From NCBI GenBank assembly GCA_041741535.1, contig JBGSJV010000167.1:1-64000 (forward strand): DNA of 64,000 nucleotides, read 5' to 3'. The DNA comes from M30B19 sp041741535 (lineage in GTDB: Bacteria; Planctomycetota; Planctomycetia; Pirellulales; Pirellulaceae). Within the stretch, counting starts at the first letter, position 1. Every line of letters begins with the position of its first letter. The translations under genes and the position numbers were made by a program. Under the pieces are notes generated by a model that was not told the DNA's origin, ran no database searches, and saw only the letters and a list, made by a program, of their open reading frames with translations. Of the stretch, positions 18,558 to 28,225 are shown in pieces.

Positions 18558-19496
18558 ATGCTTTTTGGCCTACTCTTTCGCAAAGAATTCCTGATATTGG
18601 CAGCAATTACGGCCGCATTTGCGATTCCGATGTTTCGCAGTGGCGAGCTGTCCGTCAGTAAGTTACTGCACTGGGCGGCCAATGGAATTGCACCCGCTGA
18701 GCAAGTTCCCCCAGCCCAGGACCCCAGTTTCGGTGTGTGGACGCCAAGCTCCCCGCCAGTAGCGCAAGCGTCGTTGGTGCCTGCAGCGAACGACACAAAT
18801 GACAGTTTGACTGAGTTTCTGGCGTCGATTTTTGAGACGCAAACTGTAACAGAAAATCCAGGACCCGGTGTCGATGCGACCCCACAACTGGTATCCGCGC
18901 CCACCAACTCGACCGCGAATCGTCCAGTGAACATCCCGACGGGTGCTCCGGTTTCCGCCGTTGATCCGAGCAATACATCGGGTCGCCAGCCAATTAGCTC
19001 GCCGAGCAGTGAAATTCGACCGAGCTGGATTCCTGTCAAGGATCTTCGTGAGGTCATTCGCTTTGATGTCTCGCCATATTGGGTCCAACAACGTTGGCAG
19101 CCCGCGACCCAATTGGACTTGGATCAAGATGGTTATTATGGATTCCGCGTGCCACTGATGACCGATCATCGGGTCGGACACCTTAACGGCGCATTGACTT
19201 TCTATTTTGACGGAGAAGCGGTTGTTCAACGGATTCAGTTCCAAGGATTCGCAGCCGACATTGTTCCGTTACAAAGTTTGATGACCCAGTACTTTCGCTT
19301 CGAAGCAGTCCCGGATCGGCAGTTGTTGATGGCACCCATTCACCAGGGAGTGGCCCGCGGCATGCTTCGGTACACGGAACAAGTCGTTGAAATCGCCGGA
19401 CAAACCGATCGGGTCCGAGAGGTTGCTTTCGAGGTCAACAGCACGCAAGGCAAGTACCAATTGAGTGAAGCGTATCGACAACTGGCCGTCCAATAA
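18558..19496 (+). CDS. Membrane-anchored protein of unknown function
   Basis: 312 residues, not recognised. A single hydrophobic segment (LILAAITAAFAIPMF, about 12-26) anchors the N-terminus. Residues 40-150 are proline-, serine- and threonine-rich and probably disordered. A folded C-terminal domain (about 155-312) begins WIPVKDLREVIRFDVSPYWV and continues with alternating strands such as GALTFYFDGEAVVQRIQFQG and ends YQLSEAYRQLAVQ. The start is supported by GAAGGA 6 nt upstream. It looks like a planctomycete-restricted family. No catalytic motif is visible. Confidence 0.7.
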   Translation: MLFGLLFRKEFLILAAITAAFAIPMFRSGELSVSKLLHWAANGIAPAEQVPPAQDPSFGVWTPSSPPVAQASLVPAANDTNDSLTEFLASIFETQTVTENPGPGVDATPQLVSAPTNSTANRPVNIPTGAPVSAVDPSNTSGRQPISSPSSEIRPSWIPVKDLREVIRFDVSPYWVQQRWQPATQLDLDQDGYYGFRVPLMTDHRVGHLNGALTFYFDGEAVVQRIQFQGFAADIVPLQSLMTQYFRFEAVPDRQLLMAPIHQGVARGMLRYTEQVVEIAGQTDRVREVAFEVNSTQGKYQLSEAYRQLAVQ

Positions 19497-19518
19497 GCAC
19501 CGTTGCAATCTGACACTC

Positions 19519-19842
19519 CTATCTTGGGGTCGTTTTGCTCGCCAAAGCGCGAGGCCAAACGTGAATATCCGTGTTTCGGAACAAGTAGGTCCCCCTTTTG
19601 TCAAGTTTGACAAACCACGAGTCTAAAAACGGGGACATTTCGAAGCGCACGCCAAACCGGTCGCACGACCACCGAGAACCTGTCCAGGGAAACTGGTCAC
19701 TGGTCAGATTCGCGGAACTGGTTAGAATTCCGTCGGTATAAGTGGAGCCTTGAGCGATCGAGGCGAACGATTCCCGGAGGACCGCGCCCGCGATGATTGC
19801 CAGCAAAACGAGCCAACTTGACGATAACCAACGAATTGTCAT
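19519..19842 (-). CDS. Possible small membrane or secreted protein overlapping the ketosynthase start
   Basis: A 107-residue reading frame fills most of the gap before the ketosynthase gene. It starts MTIRWLSSSWLVLLAIIAGA, which looks like a signal or membrane segment, and has a polar C-terminal part with TrpxxSer-type patches. Codon choice is similar to its neighbours. Against it: its first 50 bases lie antisense to the beginning of the ketosynthase, and no ribosome site precedes it. Not recognised; it may be spurious. Confidence 0.3.
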   Translation of the reverse strand: MTIRWLSSSWLVLLAIIAGAVLRESFASIAQGSTYTDGILTSSANLTSDQFPWTGSRWSCDRFGVRFEMSPFLDSWFVKLDKRGTYLFRNTDIHVWPRALASKTTPR

Positions 19843-21064
19843 TACTGGCGTGGGATTGACGGCTCCGAATGGTGACGATTTGGCCCAGTTCCGCGGCGGG
19901 CTGTTGGCCGGCAAAAGCGGTGTGGTTCCGTACGAAATTCGTTACTTTGGCAAAACGATCGCGGGCGTTTGCAACTACGACGCACTGAGATACCAAAAGC
20001 GAAAAGAACTACGACGAGGGACTCGGGCTGGTTCGATTGGTATTTATGCGGCCAGCGAAGCAGTCAAGGATAGCGGTTTGGATTTGGCGAATTTCGATCG
20101 GTCGACGATCGGAGTCTACATTGGTGTCACGGAACACGGGAACGTCGAAACCGAATCCGAAATTTACCTCATCAGCGGTTACAACTACGACACCAGTGTC
20201 TGGTCCCACCACCACAACCCACGCACCGTCGCGAACAACCCAGCCGGTGAGATCGCACTCACGTTGGAAATTACGGGCCCCCATTATACGCTCGGTGCTG
20301 CCTGTGCGGCGGGCAACGTGGGCTTGATCCAGGCTGCTCAGATGTTGCGGCTCGGTGAATGTGACTTGGCGTTGGCCGGTGGTGTTTCCGAGAGCATCCA
20401 TACGTTTGGGATCTTTGCGGGTTTTGCGAGTCAAGGTGCATTGGCGTCCCATGAGGATCCCACGAAAGCGTCTCGACCTTTTGACCTCCAACGGACTGGT
20501 ATCGTGGTCGCAGAAGGCGGCTGTATCTATACGGTCGAGCGGCTAGCGGATGCCAAAGCCCGCGGTGCCAAGATTTACGGTGAATTGGTGGGTTATGCCA
20601 TCAACACCGACGCAACGGATTTTGTGCTGCCAAATCCGGAGCGGCAGGCCCAGTGCGTGCAAAAGGCTCTGGCACGAGCGGGCTTGAATCCCGAAGACAT
20701 TGATATTGTCAGTACCCACGCGACGGGAACGTCCAACGGCGATTCACTGGAATGTGAAGCACTTCGCAACGTCTTTCGTCAATCGGAGCGGACTCATTTC
20801 AACAATACCAAGAGCTACATCGGACACTGCATGGGGGCCGCCGGCGCCTTGGAATTGGCGGGTAATTTGCCGTCGTTTCGCGACGGCGTTGTCCATCCAT
20901 CAATCAATGTGGACGATTTGGACCCGACGTGCGAATTGCCGAATTTGGTACTGGGGACGCCCCGAGAAATTGGCAAAGTCCGGCGAATCTTGAACAATTC
21001 GTTTGGGATGCTGGGTATTAACTCTGTAGTCATCATTGAAGACGTGGGGGCACAAGGCCACTAG
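19793..21064 (+). CDS. Beta-ketoacyl-ACP synthase (FabF-like)
   Basis: A 423-residue condensing enzyme that extends an acyl chain held on acyl carrier protein. The Cys-His-His triad is intact: Cys171 in YTLGAACAAGNVG, His309 in STHATGTSNGD and His345 in YIGHCMGAAGALEL, with Lys340 in place. The opening IVITGVGLTAPNGDD is typical of KAS II. GGAGG lies about 14 nt before the ATG. A short unusual insert (YNYDTSVWSHHHNPRTVANN, about 131-150) precedes the cysteine loop and may shape the substrate tunnel. The ACP and two desaturase-like genes follow on the same strand, so this is a dedicated lipid or polyene synthase rather than the housekeeping FabF. Confidence 0.9.
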   Translation: MIASKTSQLDDNQRIVITGVGLTAPNGDDLAQFRGGLLAGKSGVVPYEIRYFGKTIAGVCNYDALRYQKRKELRRGTRAGSIGIYAASEAVKDSGLDLANFDRSTIGVYIGVTEHGNVETESEIYLISGYNYDTSVWSHHHNPRTVANNPAGEIALTLEITGPHYTLGAACAAGNVGLIQAAQMLRLGECDLALAGGVSESIHTFGIFAGFASQGALASHEDPTKASRPFDLQRTGIVVAEGGCIYTVERLADAKARGAKIYGELVGYAINTDATDFVLPNPERQAQCVQKALARAGLNPEDIDIVSTHATGTSNGDSLECEALRNVFRQSERTHFNNTKSYIGHCMGAAGALELAGNLPSFRDGVVHPSINVDDLDPTCELPNLVLGTPREIGKVRRILNNSFGMLGINSVVIIEDVGAQGH

Positions 21065-21251
21065 AGGAAGCGTCCATTATTTGCATAATGGGGTTCGAGG
21101 AACTCGGTGGGCCGTTTTGCGGATTTTGGCCGAGCCTCACGGGGGTGTGTTGGTGGTCGAAGAGAATCTCGTGGCCAGTTCGCTATTGGGTCGAGATTCG
21201 TGACCGTTGTTATAGCCACGATATTTAATTGAAAACGGGAGAATTTGGGAC

Positions 21252-21509
21252 ATGGCTCCAGAGGAAATTCGAGAAGTCATCATCGAAATCCTAGGTGATA
21301 TCGCCCCCGACGAAGATTTGGGGTCGTTGGACGATGCCGTGGCTTTTCGTGAACAACTGGAGCTAGATAGCATGGACTTTTTGGACATTGTGATGGAGCT
21401 GCGGAAGCGATATCGCGTCCAAATCCCCGAAGACGAATACGTGCAACTGGCGTCGATGCGCAGTACGGTCGATTATTTGACGCCCAAAATGTCGGAAGTT
21501 GCGAAGTAG
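21252..21509 (+). CDS. Acyl carrier protein
   Basis: 85 residues, acidic. The phosphopantetheine attachment serine is Ser40 in ELDSMDFLDIVMEL, a variant of the usual DSL motif with methionine, as in several specialised ACPs. The four-helix spacing is normal. The ribosome site GGGAG lies at 21237-21241. The 187-nt gap after the ketosynthase and 49-nt gap to the next gene fit one transcript. It probably carries the acyl intermediate for the neighbouring ketosynthase. Confidence 0.9.
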   Translation: MAPEEIREVIIEILGDIAPDEDLGSLDDAVAFREQLELDSMDFLDIVMELRKRYRVQIPEDEYVQLASMRSTVDYLTPKMSEVAK

Positions 21510-21558
21510 GTCGCTTTCGTCCCCCGTTCGACTATCCATTCGTTCCGAATCACCCCCC

Positions 21559-22950
21559 ATGGCCGAAGCTTACGATACGCTGATTATCGGTGCGGGCATG
21601 AGCGGCCTCGCGGCGGGAATTCGATTGGCCTATTACGACCAACGGGTCGGGATCCTCGAACGCCACAAGACGATCGGTGGACTTAACTCGTTTTATCGAG
21701 CGGGTGGACGCGATTACGATGTCGGCCTCCACGCAGTCACCAATTTTACGCCCAAGGGTGCGAAAAAAGGCCCACTCTCTCGACTGTTGCGTCAACTGCG
21801 TTTTCAGTGGGAAGATTTTGCGCTCGCCCCGCAACAGCAATCGCGCATTGCCTTTCCTGGCGTCAACTTGGCGTTTTCCAACGACATTCGTTTGTTGGAA
21901 TCGGAAATTGCTCGTTGCTTTCCCCACCAAGTCGCGGCCTTTGCAAACTTGCGATCTCAAGTTCTCGACTACGACGACCTGGACCAAGCCGCGTTCGAGA
22001 TTTCGACTCGCAAAGTACTCGGACAGATTTTTTCCGACCCTTTACTGATCGAAATGTTGTTGTGTCCCCTGATGTGGTACGGCAATGCCCGAGTTCATGA
22101 TATGGACTGGGGCCAATTTTGCATCATGTTTCGCAGCATCTTCCTGGAAGGATTTGCGCGACCCATGCGCGGTGTTCGCTTGATCTTGAAACACTTGGTT
22201 AAGAAGTTTCGATCCCTCGGTGGACAATTGCTGTTGCGACACGGAGTCAAGCAAATTGTCAGCGAGCATGGTCGAGCAGTGGGGGTCATTTTAGATGATG
22301 GTCGCGAGATTCAAGCCAAACGCATCTTGTCCTCAGCTGGTTGGGTCGAGACTCAGCGAATGATGGGTGAGGTCGACGAAGTCGGCAACGACGCGGCCGG
22401 GCAACTGACGTTCATCGAGACGATCACGACGCTTAATTGCCAACCGGCGAAATTGGGACTTAGCGATACAATTGTCTTTTACAATGACAGTGATCGCTTT
22501 GATTGGCGACCACCTCAGCACGATTTGTGCGACCTGAGGACGGGCGTGGTGTGTTCGCCCAACAACTATCTGTACGAGGACAACGAACAACTCCAAGATG
22601 GGGTTATCCGTATCACCTCGATCGCAAACTTCGACCGCTGGAGTGGCTTGGCCGAGGCGGACTATCGTCGGGAGAAGCTGGTTTGGTACGACCGCTCGAG
22701 CGACAGTGCGGTTCGATTTGTACCAGAATTTCGCCACCATGCGATTGATACGGACATGTTCACACCAAAGACCATCCAGAGATTCACTTGGCACGACAAT
22801 GGTGCCGTTTACGGAGCTCCGCAAAAGCGTTTGGATGGACGAACGCAGTTGGAAAACGTCTACGTTTGCGGTACCGACCAAGGATTTGTTGGTATTGTCG
22901 GCGCGATTATCAGCGGGATCTCGATCGCCAATCAATATTGTCTCAAGTAG
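21559..22950 (+). CDS. Phytoene desaturase / carotene isomerase-like FAD oxidoreductase (first copy)
   Basis: 463 residues. The FAD-binding Rossmann motif is right at the N-terminus, YDTLIIGAGMSGLAAGIRLA, followed by GILERHKTIGGLNSFYRAGG (the second FAD contact). The C-terminus NVYVCGTDQGFVGIVGAIIS matches the family's closing FAD-contact motif. The ATG at 21559 is chosen because the GxGxxG fold starts six residues later. CrtI/CrtISO relatives desaturate or isomerise long hydrocarbon chains. With the ketosynthase and ACP upstream the substrate is more likely a fatty acyl chain than a carotenoid, but this is inference: no phytoene synthase is in the window. Confidence 0.85.
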   Translation: MAEAYDTLIIGAGMSGLAAGIRLAYYDQRVGILERHKTIGGLNSFYRAGGRDYDVGLHAVTNFTPKGAKKGPLSRLLRQLRFQWEDFALAPQQQSRIAFPGVNLAFSNDIRLLESEIARCFPHQVAAFANLRSQVLDYDDLDQAAFEISTRKVLGQIFSDPLLIEMLLCPLMWYGNARVHDMDWGQFCIMFRSIFLEGFARPMRGVRLILKHLVKKFRSLGGQLLLRHGVKQIVSEHGRAVGVILDDGREIQAKRILSSAGWVETQRMMGEVDEVGNDAAGQLTFIETITTLNCQPAKLGLSDTIVFYNDSDRFDWRPPQHDLCDLRTGVVCSPNNYLYEDNEQLQDGVIRITSIANFDRWSGLAEADYRREKLVWYDRSSDSAVRFVPEFRHHAIDTDMFTPKTIQRFTWHDNGAVYGAPQKRLDGRTQLENVYVCGTDQGFVGIVGAIISGISIANQYCLK

Positions 22951-22970
22951 TATCTGTTAGAGGCCCAATT

Positions 22971-24398
22971 ATGCCAAAAGATTTTCTCAAGGACGTGAAA
23001 GATCGCTACGACGTGGTCGTGATCGGTAGCGGATTAGGTGGTTTGACCGCTGCCAATATCTTAGCTCGACAGGGACGACAGGTGCTGCTCCTGGAACAAC
23101 ACTACAAGTTGGGCGGATTGGCAACTTGGTTCAAGCGACCCGGTGGACACATCTTTGATATTTCATTGCATGGTTTTCCGTACGGGATGGTCAAGAGCTG
23201 CAAACGATATTGGTCAGCCGAGATCGCTGATTCCATTGTTCCGTTGGATGGCGTCCGATTTGATAACCCGATGTTTTCGCTCACCACCAAGTACAATCGC
23301 GAAGACTTCACTCAATTGCTGCAGACTCAATTTGGAATTTCCCCCCAAACGATTCAAGAGTTCTTTGACACCGCTCGTGGCATGAACTTCTACGACGAAC
23401 AAGAGACGACCACCGGACAACTTTTTCAAAAGTTCTTCCCCGGTCGTGAAGACGTCGTGCGACTGCTCATGGAACCGATTACCTATGCCAATGGTTCGAC
23501 ATTGGAAGACCCGGCGATTACCTATGGGATTGTATTTTCGAACTTCATGTCGAAAGGTGTCTATGTTTTTCGCGGAGGCACGGATCGCCTGATCAAGTTG
23601 ATGCAGAAAGAACTGGAGAACAATGGCGTCGATATCGCCATCAACAGCCCGGCAGAACGAATCGTGATCGAGGGCGGAAAAGTTGCGGGCGTCAAAGTCG
23701 GCGGTCGAACCATCCAAGCGCCGGTGGTGGTTTCCAACGCCAACTTGATGAACACACTGTTTGGGTTGGTCGGTGAGGAATATTTGGATCCGGGCTTTTG
23801 TGATCAAGCCCGCGCCGTTCGAGTTAACAATTCAAGTACCCAGGTGTACATGGCCTTGGCATCGGATCAGTCGGTTGACCGATCGACCGGCGATCTCTTG
23901 TTCAGCTCCACCGCCGACCGTTTTCAGACCGATCTGTTGCTAAGTCGAAATATTACCAGCCGCACGTTTAGTTTCTATTATCCGGATATGAGGCCGGACA
24001 CCAAGCCGCGACATTTGATCGTATCAAGCACCAACGCTCGGTGGGAAGATTGGGCGGACTTGGACGAAGAATCGTATCAAGCCAGCAAACGAGACTTGAT
24101 CGAAACGACCCTGGACGCCCTGGAGAAATACTTGCCCAACTGTCGCGAGAAAATCGTACATGCAGAAGCGGCGACTCCAAGAACTTTTCATCACTACACG
24201 ATGCATTATCATGGCTCGAGCTTTGGCACCAAGTTCGAAGGGCTGGGCGTCAGCCGTGAATTGCCGCAACAAATCCCTGGCCTGTACCACGCCGGAAGTG
24301 TCGGCATCATCATGTCGGGTTGGTTGGGAACCATCAATTACGGTGTGATTGTCTCGAACGACGTCGACAACTATCTGATGGCCTCTGCTGCGAAATAA
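22971..24398 (+). CDS. Phytoene desaturase / carotene isomerase-like FAD oxidoreductase (second copy)
   Basis: 475 residues, 20 nt after the first copy. YDVVVIGSGLGGLTAANILA is the FAD-binding motif, and LLLEQHYKLGGLATWFKRPG the second dinucleotide contact. YHAGSVGIIMSGWLGTINYG near the C-terminus is the closing FAD-binding segment. The start at 22971 gives MPKDFLKDVKDR and has AGAGG just upstream. It is only distantly similar to the preceding gene, so the two are likely to carry out different steps rather than being a recent duplication. Confidence 0.86.
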   Translation: MPKDFLKDVKDRYDVVVIGSGLGGLTAANILARQGRQVLLLEQHYKLGGLATWFKRPGGHIFDISLHGFPYGMVKSCKRYWSAEIADSIVPLDGVRFDNPMFSLTTKYNREDFTQLLQTQFGISPQTIQEFFDTARGMNFYDEQETTTGQLFQKFFPGREDVVRLLMEPITYANGSTLEDPAITYGIVFSNFMSKGVYVFRGGTDRLIKLMQKELENNGVDIAINSPAERIVIEGGKVAGVKVGGRTIQAPVVVSNANLMNTLFGLVGEEYLDPGFCDQARAVRVNNSSTQVYMALASDQSVDRSTGDLLFSSTADRFQTDLLLSRNITSRTFSFYYPDMRPDTKPRHLIVSSTNARWEDWADLDEESYQASKRDLIETTLDALEKYLPNCREKIVHAEAATPRTFHHYTMHYHGSSFGTKFEGLGVSRELPQQIPGLYHAGSVGIIMSGWLGTINYGVIVSNDVDNYLMASAAK

Positions 24399-24505
24399 AC
24401 GCGTTGCCGCGTGTGCCGGAGTTCACAAAACACACCGACTTTGAGCCTATCTCAAAAGGGCTCATGGCTTCGGACTGCGGAGGGAGAGAGCCGTGGCCGA
24501 GAATT

Positions 24506-27500
24506 TTATTCGCCGAAGATGTCGGTCAATTGAATCCACGCCTTCTCGAGCTCCTGGACGTGTCCGGGTGAACGCGACTCCAATCGGACGCGCCAGGGTT
24601 TGCCGGCTTGGAGTGGTGCAAGGTCCTCCAAGTCGATCGCGATTTCGAGCACAACTTCTGAGTCGGCCTGGTGTCTTGCGGCAAAGATCGCGGGATTCCA
24701 ATGATCCAAACCATTCTGTCGATCGCGGATTCTGCCCTGTGAATCAAACACAACTTCAAAACTGGCCATGTCGTCCGCGTCTGTATCGACGTATAGTACC
24801 AACCCATTTTCTAAACTCGCTTGATCGCGGGCGAGGTTTGCTTCATGATTCGATGTTGTCACCGAAGCGTTGCCGCCAATTGGAAACGCCTCCGCGGGCA
24901 ATCGGATTCCGACGAAAAAGTATTGTTCGTCTTGGGCCAGTGTCATGGGTCCAAGGGATGGGGCGTTTTGCCATAACAATTCGTTGAGCTGGCCGTCCAA
25001 ATAAGGACGATCCAAAGTCCAGTGAACGGTTAGACTTCGCGCCTGAGGACTCTTGAGCGCGGCACCGGTCGAAACCACGTGGGAAACGGTTGCGACCGAA
25101 GCTGGAACACTCACAGACTCCAAACGAAAACGATCGCCGTATTCCGCCATGGCCACGGAGACCATCCGCAACTGTTCGAGTTCCGGGAGCGACGACGTCG
25201 GGCAGTAGTTGGAACCGGCCAGCCATGGGTTCTTATTCATGTCGATAAGTTTGTTCCAGGCAACTTCCGTTTGGGCGACGTCGCGGAGTTCTTGGCGGAC
25301 CCGAGCCTTCAATTGCCACCATTCTGGTAGACCGTTGAGCGACGGCCATAAGGACTCCGCCCGACGGACAAGATTTGCTGCCAACTGAAGTCGTTGTTCG
25401 GTGGAGAGATCCACCAACGAACTTGCTGGATTCGTCGGCGGCATAACGGACGGTGCCGACTCAGGTTTTAACGGAGTATCCCAGGAGACTTCCGTTGTAT
25501 GATGTTGGAGTTGCCCCATCTTGTTTTGAAATTGTTTGGACTGAACGTTAGTGACCATCCTTGTTTCCGGGACGGCTGCCAATTTCGCGATTTCCGGATC
25601 TGGGTTGATGCGCCCGGTGCGGGTGGCTTCGCGTTGAGCTTTATCCAACAAAAGAATCCGTTGAACGGCTTCCGCTGGCACTTGGTCCTCCATCCCTGGT
25701 TCAACTCCAAAGCGATGCAAGGCTCGTTTGCGACGTTCCTCTTCAGACAATTCGCCTTCGGCTTCCTCTTGTGCAAACAATTCTTGCAATTCCGCGAATC
25801 GTTTCAATCTTGCCGCCCGGGCTTCGGCTCGCCCCTCCCATTGGGCTTCGTCACTAATCAACCAATTTAGAGTGGGAATCAAAACCGCCAAGCCATCGGG
25901 TTTGTCCAGAGCCGCGTGCAAAATCTCCCATCGAGCCAAAGTGGCTTTTCGTAGATCGCCCCGAATGCTGCAGTACTGTGCCAAGTCCGCCAACCAGATT
26001 GATTGAAGCGATTCGGGAATTGAAAGTTGGATCCGCAATTCTCGCAGCCATTGCTCTCGCTCGGCCGCCGTTGACGTTGGGACTTGGTTCAGTTGGTGCA
26101 TCCAACTCGACTTCCGCGCCATTTGATTGATAGACTCCAAGTTTGTGGCAGACGTGCGAGTGCGAACGGGACGTGACGACAGGGTGCGCCCAAAAGAGTC
26201 CTTCTTCGCGGTTTGCGGTTGGAACCAACTCATATCCACAGGCTCAAGGGTCGCGAGTCGTCGAATCCCCCAGGTCTGTTGCCCGCGCTGTTGGATATCG
26301 GCCGACGTGACGTCTTGTCTCCACGCGTCGACCAGCGTCGTGCTTTGCCAAGCGACATCATTGAGTAACTGGCCAATGTTGGTAGCCAAAGCGTGATTGG
26401 AAATGCTGGTTTCCCCGTCGCCCTGAGACAGGGTCGCGATCACCGCAACCCCAGGATTTCCAGTTCGATGTTGTTCTTGAGCAGCGTCCAACCACGACGC
26501 AGCTTGAACTTGCAATGCAGCGTGGGAATCTCGATTCACGAGCTGGCTTCCCGATCGACTTGGCGGGCAAACCAGGATGACTCGAGGTTGCAATGAGTTT
26601 AAGTAGGTTTGAATGCAAGTACGAAGTCGGCCGCTCGGCTGATAGGGATCAAAAGGAGTCGGATCGATCAAGACGCTGGACACTTCATTTTGCCAAAACG
26701 CTTGTTCGCATACGCCGCTTGCAATTTCCGTGCGACCACACAAAACGCCAACTTGCAGACCTTGGTTCACCGCCAAATGGGCAACCAGCTCTTGTGGAAT
26801 CTCTTCGGCAGTCGCGGCGAGCAATAGAACCGCCAGCCCCGCGTGCGTCCGATGTTGTAGCTGCCAATTCGTTCCCCCATCATGCGTGGTCCATACTTGG
26901 CCATGGGTCCCGGCGATCCAACCCCATCGCTCATCGGCAAAATAGATGGCGTTGAGCTGTGTAGCCGAGGGCAACGTCTGGCAAGTCCACTGCTGCGACC
27001 GATTGTTGAAGTGGTATAGATTCTGTCCAACACGCGGCGCCAACCATAAAGACTCACCCGTGGTTGTCAGCAACCGAAATTCAACGTTGGCGTCGGTTCC
27101 AGGCAGCGACAGGCACGGCTCCCACTTTTGACCGCGATTTTGGGAGAAGTATAGTTTGCCGTCCGTTCCCAATGCTGCCAATCGATTTCCGAGGTTCCGA
27201 ATTTCGCGGAACCGCAACTCCTCTGGAACCATCTCCGACGTCGGAGACGATAGTGTGATGGCAACTCGGGTTGCCCGATCCCCAACGCAACGAAAAATTC
27301 CTTTTCGATTGGATAAGATCCACTCATCGCCCAAACAGATGGCTACATTGGCGATCGCATTCGGTTGTTCCTTGGACTCCTTCATTTCAGTTGCAATTAA
27401 ACTCGATGCCGCGTTTGTAGGATTGTCGACATCCATTTGCAGGGTGACATCATTCCAGTTCTGCCCTAGATCAAAGCTCTCGAACAATCCGGCGGGAAAT

Positions 27501-28180
27501 TGGCCGTCAGGTTCGCCAACCGCCCAGAGTTTCTTGTGCTGGTGGTCGTAACCAATCCGAGTTAGCCTCGTCAATAGCGTGGACGACAGCTGTCGCCAAG
27601 TGACTCCACCATCCTGAGTTCGCAAAACAACGCCTTCGTGTAGACCACGAATTGGCAAGGCACGACCGCCGACTATCCAACCGTTTTTTGCATCGGCGAA
27701 TACCACACTCTGGAGGTCACCGGTCCAGTCGGTGCGAACGGCATTCCACTGTCGCCCACCGTCGGATGTTCGCCAAATAAGTCCTTGATTCCCAATGGCA
27801 ACGCCGGTCTTCCCATCCGCAAACGCAAGGTCATTGATATGGCCCGGGGAAATCAATAGTTGTCGATCATTGACGGGCACCAAACTGACCGGGTTGCCAT
27901 GAAGCGAATCGGAGTCACGTTCACTTGGTGGAACTGCGGAGAATGGAGTTTCGGCAATGAGAGGTTCGGCAACGGGCGTCACCGGTAGACCTTGTTGAAT
28001 CGGTTGCAGAATATTTGGCCGAGATTGAACGGTTGGTGGTTGATATTGCAAGGCCGCTCGCCGCGGACTCAGCGGTTGTGATGGATTTTGTGCTTGTCCC
28101 TGGGCGGTCGTCGCCATGAACAATGCGAGGATGATGCACGAGAATTTCCATGCGGTACGGAGGTTGCGAATTTGCTTCAT
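24506..28180 (-). CDS. Giant secreted YCF48/BNR-propeller protein with a PIG-L-like middle and a CBM9-like C-terminal domain
   Basis: 1224 residues with a signal peptide (MKQIRNLRTAWKFSCIILAL, cleavage near TAQG). Residues about 100-440 contain Asp-box/YCF48 repeats (TSDGGRQWNAV, TQDGGVTWRQL, THDGGTNWQLQ), as in photosystem-assembly and sialidase-type propellers. Residues about 450-660 resemble a PIG-L/LmbE deacetylase fold (AVLLLAATAEEIPQELVAHL, later RDSHAALQVQAASWLDAAQ), but the zinc motif HPDDE is replaced by AATAEE. A long helical middle with a charged stretch (LKRFAELQELFAQEEAEGEL) follows. The last 170 residues (WTLDRPYLDGQLNELLWQNA) match a carbohydrate-binding CBM9-like sandwich. It is probably an extracellular binding protein, with no confident enzyme activity. 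Confidence 0.75.
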   Translation of the reverse strand: MKQIRNLRTAWKFSCIILALFMATTAQGQAQNPSQPLSPRRAALQYQPPTVQSRPNILQPIQQGLPVTPVAEPLIAETPFSAVPPSERDSDSLHGNPVSLVPVNDRQLLISPGHINDLAFADGKTGVAIGNQGLIWRTSDGGRQWNAVRTDWTGDLQSVVFADAKNGWIVGGRALPIRGLHEGVVLRTQDGGVTWRQLSSTLLTRLTRIGYDHQHKKLWAVGEPDGQFPAGLFESFDLGQNWNDVTLQMDVDNPTNAASSLIATEMKESKEQPNAIANVAICLGDEWILSNRKGIFRCVGDRATRVAITLSSPTSEMVPEELRFREIRNLGNRLAALGTDGKLYFSQNRGQKWEPCLSLPGTDANVEFRLLTTTGESLWLAPRVGQNLYHFNNRSQQWTCQTLPSATQLNAIYFADERWGWIAGTHGQVWTTHDGGTNWQLQHRTHAGLAVLLLAATAEEIPQELVAHLAVNQGLQVGVLCGRTEIASGVCEQAFWQNEVSSVLIDPTPFDPYQPSGRLRTCIQTYLNSLQPRVILVCPPSRSGSQLVNRDSHAALQVQAASWLDAAQEQHRTGNPGVAVIATLSQGDGETSISNHALATNIGQLLNDVAWQSTTLVDAWRQDVTSADIQQRGQQTWGIRRLATLEPVDMSWFQPQTAKKDSFGRTLSSRPVRTRTSATNLESINQMARKSSWMHQLNQVPTSTAAEREQWLRELRIQLSIPESLQSIWLADLAQYCSIRGDLRKATLARWEILHAALDKPDGLAVLIPTLNWLISDEAQWEGRAEARAARLKRFAELQELFAQEEAEGELSEEERRKRALHRFGVEPGMEDQVPAEAVQRILLLDKAQREATRTGRINPDPEIAKLAAVPETRMVTNVQSKQFQNKMGQLQHHTTEVSWDTPLKPESAPSVMPPTNPASSLVDLSTEQRLQLAANLVRRAESLWPSLNGLPEWWQLKARVRQELRDVAQTEVAWNKLIDMNKNPWLAGSNYCPTSSLPELEQLRMVSVAMAEYGDRFRLESVSVPASVATVSHVVSTGAALKSPQARSLTVHWTLDRPYLDGQLNELLWQNAPSLGPMTLAQDEQYFFVGIRLPAEAFPIGGNASVTTSNHEANLARDQASLENGLVLYVDTDADDMASFEVVFDSQGRIRDRQNGLDHWNPAIFAARHQADSEVVLEIAIDLEDLAPLQAGKPWRVRLESRSPGHVQELEKAWIQLTDIFGE

Positions 28181-28225
28181 GATTTATTCCTTGGACTCAC
28201 GTGGCGACAATGCCCGGCGTCAAAA

